Shown here piece after piece: positions 20,268 through 35,200 of a stretch of 64,000 nt of DNA. The notes beneath the pieces were generated by a model. The model did no database searches. It had not been told where the DNA came from and saw only the letters and a program-made list of their open reading frames with translations. The stretch's first letter is position 1; every line of letters begins with the position of its first letter. Source of the DNA: Closterium sp. Naga37s-1 (lineage: Eukaryota > Streptophyta > Zygnematophyceae > Desmidiales > Closteriaceae); assembly GCA_947471745.1 (NCBI GenBank), contig CANJKZ010001109.1, positions 3,534,001 to 3,598,000 on the forward strand, read 5' to 3'. The translations under genes were made by a program, and so were the position numbers.

Positions 20268-23200
20268 CTTGACTAAGGAGTGCTGCTGGTTCGCTCAAAG
20301 TGGCCGGGTCACACCTTTGACCACGCCTCGCTGCTAGAAAGAGACGGCCCGTGGCCTTTCAAACAGGCAAAGTGCAGACGCGCAGCCGTTTACGGAGCGA
20401 ATAGGTCAATCCAAGTACAGTCAATGCACACCTGCAGAGCCATCGTCCAATGCCTAGAATATCTTGAAGATTGTTAGCTTAGTAGTGTACATGTGTGGGT
20501 GTACTCTTGTTGAATGCATACGTTCTTGGGTACACACTTGTGTTGGGGTGCCAACAGGACCATTGTCGCAGAGCCCCTAAGCACAAACAGTTGTGGATTG
20601 ATGGTACCACAATTGCAGCTGTTTGTAGACATGAGCAAACACCAAACTGAAGTTTGGTCAGCTGAACTGGTTCGTGTATACTCAGACCAAACTTCTTTCT
20701 GTTAAAAACTTCTGACTCGAATCTGCACTGGTTAGGGTCGAACTGGTTCGGTTCGGTTTAACTAGGTGTTCCGAGTCGTATTGTACCGAACCTAAACCAT
20801 TAAACTGCGTGATTCCCCCATGTCGAGCCCAATGACTGAAGATTCGAGTACAAGGGTCGAACCTTGAACCTAGACTCCACATAAACCGGTTCAATTCGAT
20901 CTGGAGGCGAGTTCGACCCGGCCCATTTCGTGTTCAATTTTTGCTCGTCTCTACATGGTTGTACAACGGTGAATGAACATAATCACGTTATGAGAAAGCA
21001 AGAAAGTGATCTTATCAAGGGGTATACATAGGATGGAGAACGAGATGGAAGGGAAGGAGGTGGTTGGGGGCATATTGGGGTTGGAATGGTTAATCACAAT
21101 TGGTTCCACAATGTGTTTGGGTGACCCAATCACAAGGTTGGGACAAATGTGGAGGGACCACCAATCACCACATTGCTTGTGTTGAAAGCTCCACCACAAA
21201 AGGGTGGATTGGCACCCAACACATATGTACACCCGAATTGGGGTACATGCCCAACTCGATTGTACGCCACATTTGGTGCTCAGTCACAAAAGCCTAGCAT
21301 GCTACCATATACTCTAACGCGCCTTAAATTTGTGTATTGCTTACCCCAACCCAATCACATTTGTGACCATTGGTCATGGGGCCACACTTCCGGTGGCCTT
21401 CACGACACCTTGCTACATATCACATTTGCTTAAGTTTGCCCTTCCTCTCCAGATTCTCTTCCTTCTCACCTTGCTACATATGCTCTCTAGTTCTTCGAGC
21501 AAGCTTATAATCTGCCTTATATTTCTCACTTCCATTCATCACCTTGATAACTTTGGGTTCGGTGCCTCACTCTTGACAATGGGGTAGATGCCAGGCAGCA
21601 CGTTGATGCCACACACGCCATCCCCTCCCTGAATGTCCATGCGCATGTGACCCTTGTCGCCCCAATCCTCTCCCCACGAGTTACGGATGATCCAAAACGG
21701 TGGAGCAATGCGGTTCTGGCTGCCATCATTTCTTGTAATGAAGTACCCAATAACGAGTACAACATGGTTGAGACTGCCCGTGTAGCAACCAGGATCCTGG
21801 TATTTATATGTCTGAAAGTGAGATGAGGGAAAATCGTCCATGAAAAGAGCAGGGGAGTGCAAGAACTTTCGTCATGTATGAAGCTGGTATAGAAGAATAT
21901 CATAGGTTTATACAACAGCATCCTGAATATCTGTTATTTGATCCAACATGTTGGCAGTTCTCTACTTGTGCCAGCCCTGTGTTGACCATTCACAAGGTGA
22001 CAGCACGACATTATGCTTAGTGAGGGCTGCAGTGAATCACTCACCCCGTCATACAGCATGAACGTGGCAGCAGACGCCTGGATGTGAACCACCACTGGCT
22101 GGTTCTGCACTGCCATCATGAGCCCCACATACCCCTTGAACTGCGCTCGCTCAAACGACTGCACCGGATACGTTGTCGCCTGGGACCACAAGCATCATGT
22201 AGGAAGGAAAAATAGAGGCGTTGGGGCGTGGGGTATTGGAGAAGGGGGAAGGGGAGCTCAGAAAGAGCAAAGAATCAAGAGTAAAGGACAAAATAAAGAA
22301 AACATTTCCACCTTAGCACAGGCAAAAACACTGACAAACCACTAAGTTCTGCTGCTCTGGAAATAACTGCCTAGTTTCCGAAGTGAGATGCTTCTAAGGC
22401 ATTACTGCTCCCAATCCTGTATCTCACGGCATATTCTGTTTGCCCTACCGGGTCGCTGGCCCCTGTGAGTCCACTGGAGGCATCAAGGGCCACGAGCGTC
22501 TCAAAGGCGTGGGTGGGGGAGCCACCAGCGGAGCACTTGTCGGAGTCGGAGAGCCCCATGAGCGCAAAGAGCGCCTCCACTGCCAGCAGGGGAGCGCTCT
22601 GCTGCTTTGCAATGCCGTATGCCGCCTCCACACTCGCCACCACCGCATACGCCCAGCACGCATCTGAGGAGGAGTGTGGAGAGGACAAAAAAAAAAAAAA
22701 AGAGGCGATTATCTACTCGTTCTTACCTGAATGACAGGAAGGGGGGGGAGTATAGCAGAATAGAAAAGGTGTGCAAGAATCTAACCTGGAAACTCGCAAT
22801 CCTGTTTTCTACTTACTGCAGCCTTCCTGGTTCTTGACAGGCCAGCCGAGGAAGGACACCGAGTCCCACGTGTGGAAGTCACGAAGCCTCCACGCGTCCT
22901 TCTTGGTGGCCGAGAGCTCGAAATCCGAACTCACGTAGCGTGAAAACGGACTGCCTCGAGACAGTGCAAATGTGGCCTCTGACAATGAGAGGCCGAGGGC
23001 TGTGAGGGGCGGGAAGGGGTGGACAGAAAGGGGAATGATGACGGGGAATAGTTGACAGAGGCAGGGAATGGACTGCATTTGCAATGTCACGGCACCAGCT
23101 GGGCCACACATGAGGGGGCCTCCAAGAAGTTCGATGAGGGGGCCTCCACACATGGCGATCTGGAATCCTTTGGAGTCTCTGACCTCCAACTCCTCAAGAA

Positions 23201-26200
23201 GTCAGCCATGGATCTGTCTAAAAGTCAAAGCGGGCAGCGAGCAACTTTTGAGAGGTCTCACGAGAAAATCCAGCTATGGATCTGTCTAATAATCAAAGCA
23301 GGCAGCGAGCGAGCAACATGGTGCCATTAAAAGCGAGCACGGTGTCTAGTACACAAAGCAGGCAAACACTGCCACAAATAGACCAACGCTGCAATGGAGG
23401 TGGACGCAGCCGAGGTGGCAGATACCATCGAGGTTACTCTTGCATCCCACAGCCCCTCTCACGCTCCCCAAGCGAACAAAACAGTGGTTGCTAAATAGGA
23501 TCATGCGATGGTGGTTCTGCATGTTGCTTGCTCACTAACATCGGACAACGATGGCGTGGCGTGGTAAGTCCAAGTTTGGACTCATGTGGAACACTCCAGT
23601 AACATCTGGTGGTCCAGACCATGTTTGGGAATTCCGTATTTTCAGAATGAAAGACTTGAGAACTTGTCGATGCCAGGCAACCAGACTGTGGTGCCAAAGT
23701 CACCCTTAGGACTACTTAGTCAGTCTGGTAGTGCCAGGCCACGTAATGCCATTTCAACTTACGGCCGTGAAATCACGAGGAGCTCACCTTGATCTTTCAT
23801 CTGGACTACCTTGGGTTTAGGAATGCCTGCAGAGAGATACACAAGAGGAAGGAGACGCATAGCAGCCAGAAAGACAGCCATTAGGTTTTAGTTGATTCTT
23901 CAATCACATCTCATACAGGTCACAATGGCAGGATCACGCTCACTAACCATCACCAGTCCGCCCTAGCCATGCGCGGCAACAAGAGCAGCATTGCCCAGAA
24001 AGACAGCACACCAGCCCAGTAGATTGTGGCAGTGGCCAAGGTCCATGAAGTTACCCTGCCTGTATTGTTCAATGTTCAACCACTGCCATCAGAATCACCA
24101 GAACACCACTACCACACCACCCCCACCTTTTCTTGGCCATCATCCCCATTAATCACTCCACCGGACAGACATATGCTTGCCTGTTTGCACAGCAGAGGAG
24201 GTAATGCCTTGCAGCTGGAAGGGCTTCACAGTGGTGGACGCCACGAATCCAAACGAGAACGCTGGCTGCTTCACTCCAGGCTGCAGCACTGCACACAGCG
24301 ACACCCTCCCCAGCAGCAGCGGCGCCTCTGGCTTCGTCTTTGAATCCGCCAGGAACACTTGAATGGTGCCGGGATCCCCAGGCTCATAGTCCACCCACAC
24401 CTTGTATGAGTCGCCGTCTGTCAGAGTGAATGGTGACACCTCCTTGACCAAGGGTTCTTCTGTGCCGTTGATGCTCAGCCCAACGTGCTGCTCTCCCGCA
24501 TTATCCTGTAGCGTGTCGAATACCACGGCCATGCTCTGAGACCCCAATCCACTGTACCCCACACCACCAGGCTTCCCCGCCTTGGGCTTTGCTGCGATGA
24601 CAAGTGCAAAGCCGTTTGATCCTGCTGTACCAGACTGCGGCATGAGAGCAAAGGTGAAGTTGACACTGAAGGGCAACTCCACGCCGCATCCCGAGGTCAC
24701 ACCAGGCGGGTACAGAAACAGGGTCACTGGCTTCGCCAAGAACCTTCCCAAGGTCTCCTGCTGCGTGCCCTTGGTGAGGACCGTGAATGGCGGGAGAATG
24801 TTCATTGGGGGCCCTGGGGAGTAGCGAGGAAGGTGCAGCAGAACATGGGGAACGGAGGGAGTGATGAAGCATTGGTGGTTAGAAAACTCGAAACAAGAAC
24901 CACTCGAGCCTTGTCAAACGAGTCGAGTGAAATTCGACTCGTCATTTGCCCATGTATATGTTTGTGTACATGGGATCGATGTGTGGTGCCAGACAGTCTT
25001 GGTATGAAGAAGACAACGAGTGTGACGTCCGTTTAATGTGGACGAGAGAAACAGTTGAACTCAAACAGAGTCGAGTCAGGCAGGTACTCGGACCGCACAG
25101 AAACTGGGGAACAAGGAGATTGATGGTCGTCATACATGGTCGAAACTGTGCAAAACGTTGTGCTGGAAGTAGATACGGCCGAGCCGCACTAAGTTTTGGT
25201 ATTATAGTAAACTCTATTATGGAAAAAAAGGGGTACTTATTACCTGGAGGAACACAGTCACTTCGTCCAAGCTGAACAAATCCCCCACCACAAAAGCATG
25301 TTGGCACCAAGCTGGCCCCGTCTGGGTAGCACAAGCCACGACCGCCACAGGCAGCAGTGGTCGGGGAGATGCCACAGAACGCCGTGCACTGTGCTGGGGG
25401 CCGCTGCAGGGGAGGGCGGCAGGCTTTGTTCTGCGCAAAGCAGTTGGCGGTGATGCTGTGCCGAAGGCAGTCTGGTCCGGGCACAAGCCCCGACAGGTAG
25501 TTGCTGGACAGATCTGCTTCGATAGGTGGGAGAGTTACAAGGGGCCCTGTGATGTAGTTGTGAGAGAGATCACTGCACGTGGGAGGGAGAGAAGTAAAGG
25601 GTGTGCACGATGGGGTGGGGTAGCAATCAAAGGCAGGGGATATCACACGGGTGTAAGAAACAACTGGATACATGTGATTGATACGAGGTGATGGGCGGAA
25701 CTTGGCTTCGAGCAGAAAGGAATGCGGGTGCAGGAGGAAAGACCGTTTGAGAGAGCAGGACGAAGACGAGAGGTGCAGGGGAGACGAAAGAGAGGCTGTG
25801 GGAAGTGGAGCAGGAGGGGAGATGGAAGCAGTCGGAATCGTTGGTTGCATTGAACTGCCTATATCTTGAAGCATCTCTTGATGGCAATATGAACAAAGAA
25901 AGAAAAGCATTATTCAAGTTGTAAGCGCATGGAATGGCTGGCTGGCACAAGCAGCTGCCTGCACGATGCTACCATGAGCTGCCACCGTTCTGAATCGCTC
26001 TACCTCAGTCAGATACAGGGTGGTGTGGTGATTGAGAGTGCAGAGTGGACAAGCATGTGGAAGAGTATAGCAAGGGTGAGAGAAAAACGAAAGTAGGAGC
26101 AAGGGTGGAAGTGCGGTGCGGATGTGAGAGCGTCATGACAGTACGACAACAGTGTTTTGCAAACCCCAGTGGTGCATCGTACAGGGTCTGCAGTCCTGTC

Positions 26201-29200
26201 AGATTGTTGAGACTGGCAGGTAAACTTCCATAGACCTGGTTGTAGGCCAGTGACCTGATGGGCGTGAATGAAGAAGGGCGAGTGTCAAGAGGGATGCATG
26301 GCTGGACTCAGGAAGAGTCTGAGCCGCGACTTGGCTAGCGTTTGAAACGAGCCAAGCCACAGAATATTGCTTTTGACTAGAGCCCACGTGGCTTGCGTGG
26401 CTCGCCATGCGCGTGCATGAATGCGACGCATGGGAGAGCTGAGCAACCTGGAATTACTAACCGTGGGTTGACGAGCTGCAACGTTGTTCTACGATGACCC
26501 GCATGACCCAGCGGCCATACTTACGTACGGTTGAACGGGGTCCAGCCAGCTGATTCTTCCCTCCTATAGATTGACTACTCTTCAGGTGCTCAGGCATGTT
26601 TCTTGCAGCCTTGTTACGGCTGTTCTAATTCTAGTGGGATGGGAAGGTGTGTCAACTTACAGGAAGGTCAAATTTCCCAGCCTGCCAATTGTATGAGGTA
26701 TCGTTCCGCTAAAGCGATTTTTCTCCAGCTCCCTGTACACGCAAAGAGACAATTGTTTCAGAGAAGCTTCGAGATAAAATGAAATGCTGCAAATCAAGGG
26801 TTCGTGCGGCGTTGAAAGCGCAGTACATTTTTTTTGCAAGTTGCAGCATTCTCAAGCAAGAAGGTTCAATAAGTAAGATCATCCTTGCTGCAAAGCAAGA
26901 ATGTTCGCGGCATTGAAACGAAGACCATAAGGATTTGTGCGAAAACCATGAACAAAATCCGAACCGAAGCGGTTCGTTTTTTTTTATATTTTGAAGGTTC
27001 GAACCAAAACAGTTCGATGTCAAACAGAACCGGTTTGTTTTGAACTGGTCACTCTTTCAGCAGGTTTCAGATTCACTCGACACAAACCGGACCGAGGTTC
27101 TATTCTGTGCACTGTGGGATGTTGGAAACGTGATCAACACATCTGTGGTGGGCCCATGCTGTTAAAAAAACGAAGACTGTCATGGAAGCTGCATAGATGT
27201 AGATGGAGGGGTGATGTGATGGCATGAAGGCGGCATGTGGGATGGGAACATGCGCCTGCAGAAGGCATCTCACCGCTGCCACAACAACTCACAAATATCG
27301 AAGAGCGAAAAGGTTGCTGATTGATAAAGGGATCGTTCCTGTGAGGCTGTTCACGGCAAGGGTTCTGCACAATGGTACATGCAGCCAGCGCAGGTACATG
27401 CAATGCAGCCAGCGCAGGTACATGCAATGCAGCCAGCGCAAGTACATGCAATGCAGCCAGCGCAGGTACATGCAATGCAGCCAGCGCAGGTACATGCAAT
27501 GCAGCCAGCGCAGGTACATGCAATGCAGCCAGCGCAGGTACATGCAATGCAGCCAGCGCAGGTACATACGATGCAGCCAGCGCAGGTACATGCAATGCAG
27601 CCAGCGCAGGTACATGCAATGCAGCCAGCGCAGGTACATGCAATGCAGCCAGCGCAGGTACATGCAATGCAGCCAGCGCAGGTACATGCAATGCACCCAG
27701 CGCAGGTACATGCAATGCAGCCAGCGCAGGTACATGCAATGCAGCCAGCGCAGGTACATGCAATGCAGCCAGCGCAGGTACATGCAATGCAGCCAGCGCA
27801 GGTACATGCAATGCAGCCAGCGCAGGTTCATGCAATGCAGCCAGCGCAGGTACATGCAATGCAGCCAGCGCAGGTACATGCAATGCAGCCAGCGCAGGTA
27901 CATGAAATGCAGCCAGCACACCTACGTACATGCAGCACATGTACGTGCACATACGCAATGGTTGCCACTTGCTGAAGAAGAATCACTGTGCGAAGGGAAC
28001 TCAAAGCACGTTACACGAGCATTGGTTGCCATTGGAATGGAAAAGGAATAAGATACAAAGGAAGGATGGATAAGGTGGGAGGCTTGGGGTTCGCACGCCT
28101 TACAGCTGATCCAGGGATGCAAGTGCAGTAATCGTTGCTGGCAGGCTGCCGTCCAGCTCGTTTTGATCCAAAAAGCTGCCATGCAGTGCCACAAAAGAAG
28201 ATGTCAGGGATTAACCCACATGCAAACACGTTCAGCAGGCCAGGGTGAACAATGCTTCTGAAGCCCTGCAGACGAAACGATTGCAATGAAAAATGAACAG
28301 TTGGGCATGGCCAGGGTCATCCCATCCCATGTCCCTCAGCACCTCATGCTGTGTTGGATGGAATGGAGGCAGGAGCACAAAATTGAGCTGGCGGCTTGGC
28401 TCGTCAGCTCGACTTGTCAAAACAATAACGGACGAAGCAATTCGGGGGTTCAGTGCAGCTGAATCGTCCCAAGTCCAGACGGGCCGGCGTCGGCTCACCA
28501 GCTTGCATGCAACAAGTTGACGAGCTGACCGACGCGCTGCTGGCCAGCTCACTGACTTGACGGCAAGTGCTGTTATGGAACACCAGACAAGATTGTCACG
28601 GATCTGGTGGATTGTCATCGATTTCATCTACTGTGCTCCTCGTTTTCACTCTCTTCTGATGGCTGCTGTGAGGTCTGCCTGTGAGGTCTGCCCGTTTGCT
28701 GTGCACAAACAGGAACCACCAGAGCCCCCCAGTAACAAGGTGAGACTCACAAAAACGCCCGCAATCCAAACATTTTTTCTTGGGTGTCAAGATAACAGTT
28801 TAGTTAATCCTATCCAAACCACTCCCGTGTACCCTACCAACAGGTCACTGTGATAAAGGAGGTGGGCGCAAGTTCTTTAAATACGGGAGCATTATATTGG
28901 ATGGGGTTGGAATGGGGTGTGGTGGGGATAATTAGAATGAGAAAGAGTGGAGAGGAAGGAAAAGACAAAGGGCCAGAGGGGACTTACAGCTCCACCAGTT
29001 CTGCAAGGTTGCTGATCGCAGAAGAGATTGTGCCAGTGAGCTTATTCAACGTGAGATATCTGTGAAGAGAATTATAAGCAAGAAGCACATATGCAGTACA
29101 TTAAGGGAGACACAAAGTTTCATGGACGATAATAAAACAGCAGAGAAAGGCCAACCACATTGCTATGCCAACCATATTACGAAGAGCACGGAGGCACACT

Positions 29201-32200
29201 GCAGGAATAAGAAACCCAAACTTTCACCGGTAAGGTCGAACTAACCAGGTCGAACCGGCAGGCATACTCGAACCGGCTGGTTTGGTTCGGACCGAACCAG
29301 TCTAAATAGCTCACAGTTCAACCAGACCTGAATCCAGCTGGTCAGGTGGTCTAAGCCCAACCCAAAACGGCTGGGACCAGGTCAGTACTTTGGAATGGAT
29401 GAGAGATCGATGGAGAACATGGGTGTGGGCTAGCATCACATGCCCGTTTACGTGGAGAGAAGATATGCACAAGGGAGAGCATGAAATAGAGCTTTGCAGG
29501 AAGACATACAGCCTTCGTAGGCTCGTCAGCTCGTAGAGTTCATTAGGGATTGAGCCTGTCAGCTGATTGCGCGAGAGGGATCTGCAATGATAAACATAAA
29601 CGGGCTTTATGTTGTGTGAAAAAGAGCAGCATAATAGGAGCTTGCGCATCAAACATCCAAAACCATCTTCACATGTATGTAGCATTCAACTGTGGGCGAC
29701 CTACGATGTCAACTAGGCATGAGCATGTGGCCCGCTCGGGTCGGGCCGGCCCGACCCGACCCGTGTTTTAGTGTGGGTTGGGTCAGGGATTTCATGAATG
29801 TGCCCCGCGCGGTTTGGCCCGACCCGATCCAAGCTAAAACCTGACCCGAGCATGGAACTCGGGCCGAGTCAGGCCGGGTTTCGGGCCAGGCTTGTCCCGA
29901 CCCGACTTCGGGTCACTGTAGGGGAAGTCGGGTCGGGCTTTTGGCCGAACCCGGTTTCGACTCTGCTGGGTACCCCTGCTGGGTACGAAACCCTAAACAA
30001 ATTCGATGTCAAGGGGAATTTTCACCCTCGACATCAAAACTTACCCACGCGCCAAGTAGCCTAAGTTCAGCCACTAATGTCATTTAAGCTAAGTTATTAT
30101 TAGTTTGCAGCCTACGAAAGCATGTGTTATCTGACATTTCTAGCTACTACGAAGGCATTATTCTGCAGTTTAAGGAGATCGCACGGGTGGGATATTGTAC
30201 GTCACGATTTCGCTTTTTACTAGCTCGAACTTCACCTTACAGGCTGCACGCCATGACTTAGAATAGCCACCGTCCATATGTCCGCCGAGCACATAACCTA
30301 GTGCCATTTCGTACTGATTGAGGGGCGCCGCGTGCATAGTGTAGGGGCGGCCGCGAGCACAGGTGCGGACGCTTAAGTGGGGGCGCGTTTTCAGGACAAG
30401 TAACATGCCAGAAACGGACAGTGATCCGGCCAGCAGCAGGGCAATCCCTGGAGCCTCCCTCATTGGCTTCGGAATCCCATCCTTTGGAAAGGGTTTCTAG
30501 TTGGGGCAGCTCTACCCAGATGCAGAAGCTGCAGCCCACGAAGAGGGCATTGCACGGAGGCGGGCAGCGGGGGAGCGATTATGGCAGCAGGCACAGTCGC
30601 AGCAGCAAGCTGCTGGTCAGCAGTCTGGTGAAGAGCGCGTCGACCCGACTTGGCTGCCGGGTAATGCGGAAGCTGCTGCAAGTGAGCAAGTCTACATGAA
30701 CAAAATAGTACCACTCGCCGTTCTCAACCAGCAAAACGGGTTCACCAGGAGAGGGGCATGTCAGACTCGCTTTGCTGTAGATGAAACAGCTAGAAATAAG
30801 GTCAAGTCGAGCCTGCGCCAGTTCGGGTTGAATGTCTCAAACCAGAGGGACAGTCAAACTGACAAATCTGGTTTAAGCTTAACCAGCTTTGGAACTTGCA
30901 GCAGCTCGGGCCGAACCAGTTCAGCAGCTTCACTGACCAATCTGGCCTGGACTACACATTAGTTTTTATCTGGCCCAGTTTCCAAAGATGGCAATTCGGG
31001 CCATATAAGGATGAAACTAAGCTGGAGCTCGCAAATGACCACAAATCCACAACTCCTTTCTGTCGGCCAGGTTGTACAATTTCTTGTACCAGATCGGCCA
31101 GTTCAAGGTAGGCATGAGCACAGGTTGGGCTGAAGGCTGGCCCGGCCCGACTTAACGGTGGTCCGGGGTGTCTAGCGTAGGACCAAGCGATAAATCAACT
31201 GCCACGCCCCTGTATTGGATCCCAACAAAAAACCCACTTCAACATTCTTCATCCTATATCCACTCGACCAGCAATATGAGCTCCTCCAGCAATACTAGAT
31301 TTACTAAAAAAATATGCTCCAACTTTCAAATAACGCGGACCTAAAAAAGAGGTCTCACAGCCTTGCAGGACTTTACAGCTTTGTGAGACTTCTAAGGTTG
31401 CTGATTGCAGCAGGAATTGAGGCTGTGAGTTGATTTCTATCAAGAAGTCTGCATAAGTGAACAGACATGTGCATGTGCATGGTGGTAGGGTAAATACAAA
31501 AGGATGAAACTGAAGTGGAGGAGAAGCATGGGAATGGGAACATGGGCATAGACAGCACAGGCATCAAGGGGAGGAGAAGCGTTTGAAAGGAGAGGCGCAG
31601 AAGGAAGAGCACTATAAAGAAAAGGCCTTGCAGGGGGCTGTACAGACAGGTTTTGCAGTACTGAAAGGTCGTAGATAGCATCTGGAATTGAGCCAGTCAG
31701 TTGGTTGCGCCAGAGAGATCTGCAACGACATATACAAACGGCCACGTGGTAGGTAGATATAGATGGGGGGAGCTCATTTGTTCATGGAGGTGGGCAGCAT
31801 AGAGGGAACATATCCTTATGCATGCAACTTATGAAAGAATCTGCATATGTAGCACTCGACTGTAGTGGCCAGATATTCAGTAGTGGCCATATATTCAGAA
31901 TGATTATGTCCAAAAGCAAGTCCCAGCAGAATAGAATCGCCGGTTGTTATCAACCGTCCATTTGGGGTTTGACAAGACAGTAGACACGAGCGTATTGCCA
32001 GGCCTGTGGCCGGCCATAGTAGCTGACTCGTCTGTCAGGTTGAGCCTGGCTTCTTTTGTTTCTTACTTTTGGCTCATGACAAGCCAGCCACAAGCCGACC
32101 ACAATCCAACCCAAGCCGACCACAAGTCGACCACAAGCCAACCACATGCCAATCACATGCTGACCACATGGGCTGGGTGACAGTCAAGTCAGCAGCTCGT

Positions 32201-35200
32201 GTGCATATCGTACACAATCCAACCACGCTGGCCATAGTCCACTGTAGACTCATGAACTCGTGCACATCACAGGGCTCCTCAAAGTCCAGCACAACTTGGA
32301 TCACGCAGGTCAATTAGGGGGGTTTCATTAAGGCCATTACAGGCCTTGAGCCTCCCCATTACGCCCGCAGAGGGGCGTTTTCCAGCTGGTGACGAGCCAG
32401 CCAGTGGAAGGGTATCTTAATAAGATGGCCTCCTCCTCCCTCTGCTTGTCATGAGCAGACCATGGGGCCGCCACTGCTCATGGCTACAAGCGAGAGTCAT
32501 GCCACCAGACTTGGTTTGCAATATGTAAGCGTGAGCAAGTGCACTATGACCACCCAGGTCACAGGTTACAGAAAACAGTGACAGAGAGGGTGGTGATAAG
32601 TTGGTATGACACGAGAAGCTCAGAAGGAGGGGGGCATGGGTGCAGAGCAGACTAGCATTAAGAGGAGGAGAAATGATGGGGGAGAGACACATGAAGGAGA
32701 GCCGCATACAACCAAGAAACGGCGTTGCACGAGGCCTTACAATGTTGTGAGCCCCTCAAGATTGCTCATTACAGCTGGAATCGAACCATTGAGCTGATTG
32801 TTATCGAGAGCCCTGCAACGAAAAAATCAACACAAAAGGAGGAGGATGAGCAACGAGAGTATGCACTGGTGGTAAATGGACCTTACAAGAGAATGAAGTG
32901 GAAAATTGACCAATGGAGTCGATGGAGTGCGTACTAGCATCAAGGGGAGGCGCACAAAGAAGGGCACAACAAAGTAACGGGCTTGCAGGAGGCTGTACAG
33001 GTATCGCAGGTAGGAAAGATCGTTGATGGCATCGGGGATCGAACCAGTTAGCTGATTGCGCAAGAAAGATCTGCAACCACAGACGTGAAAGGGCGTGCGA
33101 TAGACATAGGAAGCTCGACTGAAGCTTGCATGAAACGACCAGTGGATAGGTGTACCAGGTACGGTCAGTGGCCAGCTCGTGGCAAGGTGGGGGTGGGGGC
33201 GTCGTCTCATGAGGGGGGGTAATATGTCTGCCTGCCCGGCATGCAACGGTTGGTGAAATGACAGAGTTAACAGCCTAAGCGGGTCGGATGTTGGCCGGCC
33301 AGACATGAGCTGCTCTGGCCCAGTCTAGATGGGACGACACCACATGAAACCAGCCCGATCCCAACCCTCCATACTGGTCGCCTGACGAAATTCAGGTCAG
33401 GCCGACCCTGGTTCGGCCTATGTTCGAGGTGACCCCTGTCACGAGACAGGTAGGGAACACGGCGAATTTAGGCAACCACGTGAACGCAAGTTTTACTCGC
33501 TTGCCACTTCCTGGCTGGTAGTATCTCATCATTGCATGTGCACTATATATACAAAGCACACATCGTACATACAGAAAAGAAGAGGGTGGTGGTGGTAAGT
33601 GGACCTGATGCAAGAGGATGAAACAAAGGAAGGGTCTATTGAGAGCATTGGTGCGGACTAGCATCAAGAGGACGCGAAGGGGAGGAGAGGAGAGGCGAAC
33701 AAGGGAGAGTACAACCAACCAAGGAGTGGCCTTGCACGAGGCCTTACAAGTAACACAGGTTGGTAAGATTGCCGACCGCAGTTGGGATTGAGCCGCTGAA
33801 GCGATTCACTGCAAGGTCCCTGTGACAGGTGAACACATACGGGCATATGGTATACACACTGAGGTCGAGGGGTTGCATGGAAACGAGCAGCATATAGGAG
33901 CCTATGCATGCGACAATGCGACCTCCAGGATGGCATGCACATGCAGCACACCTACGTGCATATGTAGACTGTGACAGCCATTTTTTACTCTTCTGCTGTC
34001 AATTGTGGGGTCTGCCCTGGTACACGCCCCTTGTGCGACCCTGCTACGTCCATACCCAGATCGCATGTTTCTATTGTTACAAAACATAACAGGAGGGTGA
34101 GGTGACCAGTGGCCCCTAATATGTCTTGCGAATAATTTGTGAGAACTAGATCCCTCATAATGAAACTTAAAACTTGTCAAATCTGACGGATAACTCCTGT
34201 CCATTCCACACAATCAGCACGAAGTACACACACCAGTCTTATGAAAACGACAAGATGGTTGCAATGGAGATGAGAGTAGACAAATGGGGGTGAATTTGAG
34301 TGGAGTGGCCTGGAAAAGACTAGCACAAAGGAACAACGGGGGGAAAGCATGTGGCAAGGGGAAAAGATAAGCGCTAACGTGGGGCCTTACAGGAGCCTCA
34401 GTTTTGTGAGTCTGTAGACTTCGGAAGGAATCGTGCCACTGAGCTTAGCGGAACGAATAGATCTGATAAAGTGAATAACATGGTTTAGGGTGGCGGATAA
34501 TAAGGCAGAGGGTTTGGGTTCGCATGGCATGGGGCAGGCGGGGAAACTAAATTGGCAGTCATTATCGAGAAATGAACACCAGACGCAGAGAGGCAACGTT
34601 GGCAGAAGTAAGGCACAGGGTTTTATTCGCCCGCTCTAAGGTGTGCTATGAGAGTGGAAAGGAACAATGTGAGTATGGGGAGAGGCGGAGACAAGGTGGG
34701 ACGAGAGAGAGACGAAGGTAGGAGGAAAGTAAGGAGTATAGTAGAAGATGACAGGAAGGAATAGGGACAAGCAAAGGACAGCTGAGGGAGTACGTACGTG
34801 AGACACGAGCTTATTTTCAAATATCGCAACGTAACTGCTTAACAATACCTTACAGTGATGGCAGCGCTAACTCTAATGGATGGAGAGATCTGTCACCTAT
34901 CTCGCACATCTCATGCTCGAATCTTCGTAGTTCATCACGCTCCCATGCTACCTGCTGCCCATCTCGCAACTCCCCATCCCCACTCGGCCTCACATGCTGC
35001 ACTGCACACCTCCCACAGCTGACGCCTCTCCCTCCTACAGTTTACTCACCACTCTCTTGCCCTCGCCCAGCTCACCTTCCATCCTCCACCCCTCTCCCCT
35101 TCCCACGTCCTTCCTTCTCCACCATTTCCACTCCTCAAACCTTCTCTCCACACATTTCAAGTCCTCGAACCTTGTCTCCAACATTAGACCTTAATTCTTT

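Noticed and set aside
27134-28051. Long open frames on both strands encoding MYLRWLHC- and MQPAQVHA-type repeats
   Set aside because: They are produced by the 24-bp intronic minisatellite, whose length is a multiple of three; the stretch lies between two LRR exons.
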